Origin: Phycisphaerales bacterium
GTDB lineage: Bacteria > Planctomycetota > Phycisphaerae > Tepidisphaerales > Tepidisphaeraceae
DNA length: 7,040 bases
Direction: 5' to 3'
Assembly (NCBI GenBank): GCA_003153655.1
Contig: PMAK01000102.1
Location: 24,206 to 31,245 of the forward strand
Part shown: positions 1 through 4,217 of the stretch, piece by piece
Position numbering within the stretch: position 1 is the stretch's first letter
Layout of the letters: each line of letters starts with the position of its first letter
The notes under the pieces: generated by a model
Told to the model about the DNA's origin: nothing
The model's input: the letters and a program-made list of their open reading frames with translations, nothing else
Databases searched by the model: none
Made by a program: the position numbers and the translations under genes

Positions 1-879
1 CTTGGTGACGAAATTGTAGATGCCGCCCTTGCCGTCCTTGTCGCCCGGATACCAGTTCTGCACCGTGCTGTATTTGATGCTGGCGTTATCCATGGCGACG
101 AGTTCAACGACGGCGGCGTGCAACTGATTTTCATCGCGCATCGGGGCGGTGCATCCTTCGAGATAGCTCACGGATGCGCCTTCATCGGCGATGATCAGCG
201 TCCGCTCAAACTGCCCGGTGTTGCGGGCGTTAATGCGGAAATAGGTGCTGAGTTCCATCGGGCATTTCACGCCCTTGGGCACGTAGCAGAAGCTGCCATC
301 GGTGAAGACGGCGCTGTTGAGCGTGGCGAAATAATTGTCGGAATAGGGAACCACCGACCCCATGTATTTCTGCACGAGATCGGGATGCTCCCGCACCGCT
401 TCACTGAAGGAGCAGAAGATGATTCCTTTTTCCGCCAGGGTTGTTTTGAATGTAGTGGCGACGGAAACGCTGTCGAAGACCGCATCCACCGCGACGGTCG
501 GCGGCTGCTCCACGCCAAGCAGGGCGGCTCGCTCTTTCAGCGGCACGCCGAGCTTTTCGTATATCTTGAGCAGTTCCGGATCGACCTGATCGAGACTCGT
601 CAGTTTCGGCTTGGGGGCCGAATAATAGATCGTCGCCTGATAGTCGATGGGCGGGTGATGAACCATGGCCCAGTTGGGCTCGGTCAGCGTCAGCCAATGC
701 CGATAGGCTTTGAGCCGCCACTGGAGCATCCAGGCCGGCTCTTTTTTCTTGTGGGAGATAAAGCGGATGACTTCTTCGTTGAGTCCGGGCGGAGCCTCAT
801 CGGCTTCAATATCGCTGATGAAGCCCCACTTGTACTCGCGGTTGGCGAGCGTCTCGATTTCAGTTTCAGCGGTAGGCAT
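1..879 (-). CDS. sufB: SufB, Fe-S cluster scaffold subunit (3' part beyond window)
   Basis: SufB is the core cytosolic scaffold subunit of the SUF machinery. With SufC (ATPase) and SufD it builds [Fe-S] clusters from SufS-derived sulfur. The frame starts at the ATG at 879-877 and stays open to the left edge, giving 293 residues of a protein usually about 470-495 long, so the C-terminal third is missing. Family signatures are clear: an N-terminal [17 protein letters not shown] (199-207) followed by ELSTYFRIN, then [22 protein letters not shown] with Cys243, and QNWYPGD near the edge. Cys243 appears to match the Cys254 region of E. coli SufB, a residue implicated in cluster assembly; the second key cysteine (Cys405 in E. 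coli) would lie off-window. A Shine-Dalgarno-like AAGGG (893-889) sits 9 nt before the ATG. The gene is 54 bp downstream of the A-type carrier and is probably co-transcribed with it. Confidence 0.96.
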   Translation of the reverse strand, partial: MPTAETEIETLANREYKWGFISDIEADEAPPGLNEEVIRFISHKKKEPAWMLQWRLKAYRHWLTLTEPNWAMVHHPPIDYQATIYYSAPKPKLTSLDQVDPELLKIYEKLGVPLKERAALLGVEQPPTVAVDAVFDSVSVATTFKTTLAEKGIIFCSFSEAVREHPDLVQKYMGSVVPYSDNYFATLNSAVFTDGSFCYVPKGVKCPMELSTYFRINARNTGQFERTLIIADEGASVSYLEGCTAPMRDENQLHAAVVELVAMDNASIKYSTVQNWYPGDKDGKGGIYNFVTK

Positions 880-933
880 TACGTCACGCCCTTGGCTTCG
901 GTCTTAAAAGATTCACGTCCCAGCTTGGCCCGC

Positions 934-1269
934 TTAGGCCTGGAAGCTGCTGCCACAGCCGCAGGTGCTGGTCGCATTGGGGTTCTTGAACACAAACCCG
1001 CGGCCCATGACTTCATCCTTGAAATCGATCTCGGTGCCGTTGAGATAGAGGTACGACTTCATATCGCAGAGAATCTTGATCCCCTGGGATTCGATTTCCT
1101 CATCGGTTTCGCCCTTGCCCTCTTCGGTGAGGTCGAGCATGTAGCTGAACCCGCTGCATCCGCCGCCTTTGACGCCGACGCGGAGCTTGGTCGCTCCTTC
1201 GGGGAGTTCCTGCTGCTTGATGATGGTCTTAATTTCACGGGCCGCGGTTTCGGACAAAATGATCGCCAT
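934..1269 (-). CDS. sufA: A-type Fe-S carrier, HesB/IscA/SufA family
   Basis: This 111-residue protein is the usual length for A-type carriers, which accept clusters from the SUF or ISC scaffold and pass them to apo-enzymes. The three invariant cysteines are present: Cys38 in GGGCSGFSY, and Cys103 and Cys105 in the C-terminal CGCGSSF. A further Cys68 lies in the ILCD segment, where the family often has one, and the GTEIDF segment is typical. The start is fixed by a strong Shine-Dalgarno AAAGGAG (1283-1277) 7 nt before the ATG. That site lies just after the regulator's stop codon, so translation may be coupled. I call it sufA because it sits between an Rrf2 regulator and sufB. By sequence alone, IscA, ErpA and SufA cannot be told apart with confidence. 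Confidence 0.94.
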   Translation of the reverse strand: MAIILSETAAREIKTIIKQQELPEGATKLRVGVKGGGCSGFSYMLDLTEEGKGETDEEIESQGIKILCDMKSYLYLNGTEIDFKDEVMGRGFVFKNPNATSTCGCGSSFQA

Positions 1270-1276
1270 GGATCTG

Positions 1277-1283
1277 CTCCTTT
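1277..1283 (-). promoter_or_regulatory. Strong ribosome binding site of the A-type carrier
   Basis: On the minus strand the sequence AAAGGAG lies 7 nt before the ATG at 1269. It begins 4 nt after the TAA stop of the regulator (1290-1288). It is by far the best Shine-Dalgarno sequence in the window. It supports the chosen start and suggests that the carrier is translated much more strongly than the regulator ahead of it on the same transcript. Confidence 0.75.
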
Positions 1284-1287
1284 ACGG

Positions 1288-1800
1288 TTAAATCTGCAGT
1301 GCAACTGCCATTTCGACTAGTGTTCCGGCTCCGTGGCCGGGATTGGTTTTTCGTTTTGCTCGACGCAACATCTCAGCCGGTACATCGATTCGCCTGCCGG
1401 GTAATACCAGGTCAGCCAGCGAGACATCATGCAGGAACTGCATCAGCTTATAATGCAGCGCCTGAATCGGCGCCTGCGCCGAACCGCCGCGAACGCTGAC
1501 CGGGCCCTGCGGCTCATGTTCATGATCGCACCCCGGCTCAACTTTGCCATCCAAGATTCGGATCAGTTCATGCAAGGAAACCGCGTCGAGGTCTGATCCG
1601 ATGCGATAGCCGCCTTTCTTGCCACGGGTGCTGACGACAAGACGGTGTTTTTGGAGGCTTTTGAGGATATTCATCAGGAGAGCCCGGGGGAGGCTATATG
1701 CCGAGGCGACATCCTTGGCGGAGATTACAAGGTCGGGCCGCTCAGCTAGATAGCCAAGGGCTACGAGGGCATAATCGGCTTTTCTGGATAGGCAAAGCAT
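1288..1800 (-). CDS. Rrf2-family transcriptional regulator of the suf operon, cysteine-poor
   Basis: This 170-residue protein has an N-terminal winged helix typical of Rrf2/IscR proteins: LSRKADYALVALGYLA (4-19), a recognition-helix region around 27-50, and the wing TRGKKGGYRIG (58-68). SLHELIRILDG (75-85) and a C-terminal dimerisation helix (about 111-128) follow. In IscR the cluster is held by Cys92, Cys98, Cys104 and His107. Here only Cys91 remains in that loop, followed by His93 and His95, and my alignment puts Gln109 at the IscR histidine. The only other cysteine is Cys3. Met43 aligns with IscR Glu43, which is known to affect site choice. As the first gene of the suf unit it most likely represses or tunes its own operon, like other SUF-associated Rrf2 regulators. 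The cofactor state is uncertain. There is no clear Shine-Dalgarno before the ATG. Confidence 0.9.
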   Translation of the reverse strand: MLCLSRKADYALVALGYLAERPDLVISAKDVASAYSLPRALLMNILKSLQKHRLVVSTRGKKGGYRIGSDLDAVSLHELIRILDGKVEPGCDHEHEPQGPVSVRGGSAQAPIQALHYKLMQFLHDVSLADLVLPGRRIDVPAEMLRRAKRKTNPGHGAGTLVEMAVALQI

Positions 1801-1802
1801 GG

Positions 1803-1850
1803 TTGATACCGCGTCTCAACGAATATAGGACTGGGTGGGTACGATATCAA
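1803..1850 (-). promoter_or_regulatory. Possible operator: inverted half-sites around the suf promoter
   Basis: On the minus strand TTGATATC (1850-1843) overlaps the -35 element and GGTATCAA (1810-1803) lies at the transcription start, just before the ATG. They are inverted copies matching at seven of eight bases, with centres about 40 bp apart. The inner arm also takes part in a shorter inverted repeat, GTTGA (1820-1816) and TCAAC (1806-1802), with a 9-nt spacer. A repressor bound at either site would block the promoter. Binding by the neighbouring Rrf2 protein is an inference; the repeats do not match the classic IscR motifs. Confidence 0.35.
1822..1850 (-). promoter_or_regulatory. Sigma-70-type promoter of the regulator-sufA-sufB operon
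   Basis: On the minus strand, TTGATA (1850-1845) and TATATT (1827-1822) each match the consensus at five of six positions and are separated by the ideal 17 bp. Transcription would start near 1815, leaving only about 15 nt before the regulator's ATG. No ribosome binding site is visible in so short a leader, so the first gene would be translated almost leaderless. The position right before the Rrf2 gene fits an autoregulated operon promoter. Confidence 0.72.
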
Positions 1851-1869
1851 GTGCGGGGATGGCTTTGCC

Positions 1870-1875
1870 TATAAT
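1870..1875 (+). promoter_or_regulatory. Possible -10 element for the divergent small gene
   Basis: A perfect TATAAT occurs on the plus strand, pointing toward the small membrane-protein gene. No good -35 hexamer lies 16-18 bp upstream, since the sequence there is close to TCAAGT, so it would need an activator or another recognition feature. If used, it would start RNA near 1882 and give a leader of about 77 nt that contains both hairpins described below. It would lie back to back with the suf promoter. Confidence 0.3.
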
Positions 1876-1892
1876 CCCTTTCCCGAGCATTA

Positions 1893-1913
1893 CCTTTGGG
1901 GACACATCAAAGG
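1893..1913 (+). repeat. Inverted repeat CCTTTG / CAAAGG in the intergenic region
   Basis: CCTTTG (1893-1898) and CAAAGG (1908-1913) are perfect 6-bp inverted arms around a 9-nt loop. The site lies midway between the suf promoter and the small gene. It could be an operator or a weak RNA hairpin; nothing else identifies it. The TTTGGGG within it recurs 21 bp downstream in the first copy of the G-rich motif. Confidence 0.35.
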
Positions 1914-1937
1914 GTTTTGGGGCAGAAAATAAAGTAG

Positions 1938-1955
1938 GCCAAGGCTATGCTTGGC
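1938..1955 (+). repeat. Hairpin directly before the small gene
   Basis: GCCAAG (1938-1943) and CTTGGC (1950-1955) form a 6-bp perfect stem with a 6-nt loop, ending 3 nt before the ATG at 1959. The only Shine-Dalgarno-like AAGG (1941-1944) is inside the stem. The loop holds an ATG (1947) that opens a three-codon frame, whose TGA (1956-1958) abuts the ATG at 1959. The element could modulate translation of the small gene, or be a DNA-binding palindrome. Confidence 0.35.
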
Positions 1956-1958
1956 TGA

Positions 1959-2213
1959 ATGCTCGCCGTCGTTCAGATTCAGGCTCCCCAGCTTAATTGG
2001 GCGTCCATGCCCCGAATACTGATATCGCAGATCTTGGCGCTATTCGGTCAAATGCCTCCATATGTATGGGTGCTTCTAATCGTACTGCTCCTACTCGGCT
2101 GGAATAAAGGACCATTCCGTCGCTCGGCAAGATGCCCCCAGCATTACGATCCAGACGACTACGATGATGGCGAGCCGGACGACGACGAAGATGACTTTGA
2201 TGACGAGCGATAG
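1959..2213 (+). CDS. Small single-span membrane protein with acidic C-terminal tail, unrecognised
   Basis: I do not recognise this 84-residue protein. It has one hydrophobic segment at 33-48 (PPYVWVLLIVLLLLGW), preceded by a mildly amphipathic stretch around 19-31. A basic patch follows (Lys50, Arg54, Arg55, Arg58), then a tail in which about 15 of the last 21 residues are Asp or Glu. The positive-inside rule would place the tail in the cytoplasm. GAT, GAC and GAG/GAA are mixed through the acidic run, which looks like selected coding rather than a simple repeat. The start is uncertain: Met17 (ATG at 2007) would give 68 residues and begins closer to the hydrophobic part, and neither start has a good ribosome binding site. 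The gene stands alone between the suf operon and the phosphatase gene. Confidence 0.55.
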   Translation: MLAVVQIQAPQLNWASMPRILISQILALFGQMPPYVWVLLIVLLLLGWNKGPFRRSARCPQHYDPDDYDDGEPDDDEDDFDDER

Positions 2214-2304
2214 GGGTTTTGAGGCAGAGTTCTGACTTTTGGGGCAAGCAATCGGTTCTGAGGCAAAGCCTGCAGATTTGGGTAGGTAGGATTTTGGGGG
2301 TTGC
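2214..2304 (+). repeat. Degenerate G-rich direct repeats, about 20-bp period
   Basis: The stretch after the small gene holds repeated versions of TTTTGRGGCARAG. Copies start at 2217 (TTTTGAGGCAGAG), 2237 (TTTTGGGGCAAGC) and 2256 (TTCTGAGGCAAAG). Weaker forms start near 2276 (ATTTGGGTAGG) and 2292 (TTTTGGGGGTTGC). Steps are about 20, 19, 20 and 16 bp, close to two helical turns. Read as a 39-bp unit, 2216-2254 resembles 2255-2293. A further good copy (TTTTGGGGCAGAA, 1915-1927) lies on the other side of the small gene. No array type I know matches. Confidence 0.5.
2280..2300 (+). other. Possible two-tier G-quadruplex sequence
   Basis: Four G-runs occur within 21 bases: GGG (2280-2282), GG (2285-2286), GG (2289-2290) and GGGGG (2296-2300), with loops of 2 to 5 nt. 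This satisfies a loose two-tetrad quadruplex pattern on the plus strand, 63 bp upstream of the phosphatase start codon. TGGGGG (2295-2300) could instead pair with CCCCCA (2330-2335) in a hairpin with a 29-nt loop. Two-tier structures are often unstable, so this is only a possibility. Confidence 0.25.
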
Positions 2305-2362
2305 TGTGAGAGTTAGTCAATATCCTTGCCCCCCACGCCGTCAAACGTAGATTAACCTTCTA

Positions 2363-4030
2363 ATGCAAACCACCGTCACCAAATCGGCCTGGCTCATCCC
2401 CCTTCCCGGCGGGCCGCCTGTTGAACCTCTGGAACTCAAGTCCATGGCCGGCGGGACTGTCCTCGGCAGGCATGAACTCTGTCCGATTCGTCTGCCGGCG
2501 GATGCCGATCAGGTTTCTCGGCGTCATGCGCGGTTTACCGAACATACTGGCCATTGGCGGGTGACCGATCTTCATAGCCGATGGGGGACGTTTCTGAATG
2601 GCGTGAAGATTCCGCCCAATCGGGATATGCCGCTGAGCGAGGGGGATTTGCTGCGGATTGTGCCGTGGACGTTTAGTTTTTCGACGCGGGGTGTGCCGCA
2701 ACGGGCGCTGCAGCTTGTGGATGATACGGCCACCGCGGCCATGATGGTTCGGAGCCATGCACGCGATGGCGTGATCGCGCCGCTGCAGGATGATCTGCTC
2801 AATCTGCTGCTGGAGGGCGCCTCGGCGATTCATGCGGCTGAGGATGAGAAATCGCTGGCCAATGTGCTGATGGACATCGCTTGCCGCGGCACGGGCTTGC
2901 CGAACGCGGCGGTGCTTCGGGCGCTGGATGCGGCGGGACGCATTGAGATTGTCGCGAGCCGGGTGGGGCCTACATTGCGGGAGCCGACGGCGATGGGATT
3001 CAGCCGATCACTGCTGACCACCGCGTCGCAGGGTGTTTTGGCGGAAATGTCGGCCGAATCCAGCGATGATTTTTCGCAGAGCATCATTCGGATGAACGTG
3101 GATGCGGCCATCTGCGTGCCGCTGATGCTTGGGGCGACTGTGGCGGCTTATCTTTATCTCGATTCACGCGGCGGGTCGCATGCTCCCCGACAATTGCGGC
3201 CAAATGCGTCGGGATTCTGCCAGGCGCTGGCCAAGATCGCCGGGCTGGCGCTGGCGAATCTCAAGCGGTTGGATATGGAACGGCGCGGGGCTCAGATCGA
3301 AGCGGAGATGACCGCCGCGATGGCGGCGCAGAAATGGATTTTACCTCGCGGGATCGTGCAGGCTGGGTCGTTTACATGTTCCGGCACGAGTCGCCCTGGT
3401 GAATATGTGGGCGGGGATTTCTTCGATGCGATTGTTCTGCCGGATGGGCGGCTGGTGGTGGCGCTGGGTGATGTTTCGGGTCATGGCGTTGCCGCATCGG
3501 TTTTGATGACCGCGACACAGGGGTTTTTCCATGCCGCCGTCACGCAGCACGGGGATCTTGCCCGGGCGGTCAAAGATTTGAATGCGTTCCTCCACCCGCG
3601 CCGGCCGGAGACGATCTTCGTCACGCTATGGGTCGGCCTGTTTGATCCGAAGAACCTGACCGTGAGCTATGTGGACGGCGGGCACGGTTATGCGCTCCTG
3701 GCTCATCCCGATCAGACGTTTCAATCGCTTAGCGAGGGTGACGCCATGCCCATCGGTATCATGCCCGATTCGATTTACAGCGTCGTCACTAAGACGCTGC
3801 CACCTCATGGACGAACTCTGATCATCAGTGACGGGCTGGTTGAACAAACTCAATCCGATAGCGGCCCGGACCAGCCTCGAGAGCAGTTTCAAATTAAGCG
3901 TGTTCAATCCGTGCTGGCGGCGACTAAGATCGAGGACGACGCGGTTGCGCGACTGTTCGAGGTGGTGTACGAGTTCGCGGGAACACAGACGCTGTCGGAT
4001 GATGCCACGGCAGTGCTCGTAAAATGGTGA
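2363..4030 (+). CDS. FHA-GAF-PP2C (SpoIIE/RsbU-type) serine/threonine phosphatase
   Basis: This 555-residue cytosolic signalling protein has three modules. The N-terminal FHA domain (about 9-105) binds phosphothreonine peptides; its key residues are Gly35-Arg36, Ser52-Arg-Arg-His55, Ser72 and Gly75-Thr-Phe-Leu-Asn79-Gly80. A GAF-like sensor (about 135-300) ends in a helical linker (about 300-330). The C-terminal PP2C domain of the SpoIIE class carries GGDFFD (Asp352, Asp355), GDVSGHG (Asp370), ISDGLVE (Asp490) and LSDDATAVLV (Asp546-Asp547), so all metal-binding aspartates appear intact. Such enzymes usually dephosphorylate anti-anti-sigma (STAS) proteins or other Ser/Thr-phosphorylated targets. 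The usual AGH-Pro motif reads GGHGYALL here. No partner kinase or STAS gene is in the window, so the substrate is unknown. The ATG at 2363 keeps the first FHA strand intact, but it has no Shine-Dalgarno sequence. Confidence 0.93.
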   Translation: MQTTVTKSAWLIPLPGGPPVEPLELKSMAGGTVLGRHELCPIRLPADADQVSRRHARFTEHTGHWRVTDLHSRWGTFLNGVKIPPNRDMPLSEGDLLRIVPWTFSFSTRGVPQRALQLVDDTATAAMMVRSHARDGVIAPLQDDLLNLLLEGASAIHAAEDEKSLANVLMDIACRGTGLPNAAVLRALDAAGRIEIVASRVGPTLREPTAMGFSRSLLTTASQGVLAEMSAESSDDFSQSIIRMNVDAAICVPLMLGATVAAYLYLDSRGGSHAPRQLRPNASGFCQALAKIAGLALANLKRLDMERRGAQIEAEMTAAMAAQKWILPRGIVQAGSFTCSGTSRPGEYVGGDFFDAIVLPDGRLVVALGDVSGHGVAASVLMTATQGFFHAAVTQHGDLARAVKDLNAFLHPRRPETIFVTLWVGLFDPKNLTVSYVDGGHGYALLAHPDQTFQSLSEGDAMPIGIMPDSIYSVVTKTLPPHGRTLIISDGLVEQTQSDSGPDQPREQFQIKRVQSVLAATKIEDDAVARLFEVVYEFAGTQTLSDDATAVLVKW

Positions 4031-4040
4031 TTGCTTTCAA

Positions 4041-4070
4041 AAAGCCCGCTGCAAGCCATCCCTGGGCTTT
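4041..4070 (+). terminator. Possible terminator hairpin after the phosphatase gene
   Basis: AAAGCCC (4041-4047) and GGGCTTT (4064-4070) are perfect 7-bp inverted arms beginning 11 nt after the TGA stop. The A-rich 5' flank and the T-run that closes the 3' arm resemble an intrinsic terminator. The loop is long (16 nt) and no extended U-tract follows, so termination may be weak. A separate promoter for the next gene downstream supports a transcription boundary here. Confidence 0.5.
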
Positions 4071-4139
4071 CCATCGCCAAATTGACTATTAGCACAACCG
4101 CGCTTAATCTTTGGGCAACCGACCGCACGAAATATAAAT

Positions 4140-4168
4140 TTGAGAACCCCACTTCAAATCGCTATAAA
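4140..4168 (+). promoter_or_regulatory. Near-consensus sigma-70-type promoter of gltB
   Basis: TTGAGA (4140-4145) and TATAAA (4163-4168) each match the consensus at five of six positions with exactly 17 bp between them. RNA would start near 4175, leaving a leader of roughly 40 nt that contains a small CTGG/CCAG stem (4192-4195 and 4204-4207). The ribosome binding site is weak: AGAAG (4206-4210), 7 nt before the ATG. A further -35-like TTGACT (4082-4087) upstream lacks a convincing -10. Confidence 0.72.
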
Positions 4169-4217
4169 TGACCGTTCGGAATCGTTCTGCGCTGGTCTTT
4201 AATCCAGAAGTATCGCT

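Larger units (their letters stand above)
1801..1958. other. Divergent intergenic region between suf operon and small gene
   Basis: This 158-bp gap has a crowded control layout. The minus-strand suf promoter and its flanking half-sites occupy 1803-1850, and a lone plus-strand TATAAT lies at 1870. An inverted repeat sits at 1893-1913, a G-rich motif copy at 1915-1927 and a hairpin at 1938-1955. I see no coding potential in it. Confidence 0.6.

Noticed and set aside
1277..1290. Overlap or frameshift between the Rrf2 gene and the carrier
   Set aside because: The regulator stops cleanly at TAA (1290-1288) and the carrier starts at 1269 with its own strong ribosome binding site. The genes are adjacent but separate.
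118..1320. A 400-codon open frame on the plus strand across sufB and the A-type carrier
   Set aside because: It is antisense to two well-supported genes on the minus strand, and its translation has no recognisable domain. It arises from the third-position GC bias of the genes it mirrors.
2214..2304. CRISPR array
   Set aside because: The repeats are short, degenerate and G/T-rich, with no unique spacers of regular size and no cas genes nearby.
2159..2344. A minus-strand frame of 61 codons with repeated Leu-Pro-Gln-Asn and a serine run
   Set aside because: The peptide repeats simply reflect the G-rich DNA repeats, and the serine run mirrors the acidic tail of the plus-strand gene. There is no convincing start signal.
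2214..2349. Read-through of the small gene's TAG stop into an in-frame extension with a repeated VLRQS peptide
   Set aside because: The extension stays open for about 44 codons to a TAG and has a repeated peptide, but the small protein ends naturally on its acidic tail and no recoding signal is evident. The DNA-repeat explanation is simpler.
2326..2353. Promoter for the phosphatase gene (TTGCCC, 16 bp, TAGATT)
   Set aside because: Both hexamers match the consensus poorly and the start codon would fall only about 10 bp downstream of the -10 box, so it was not listed.
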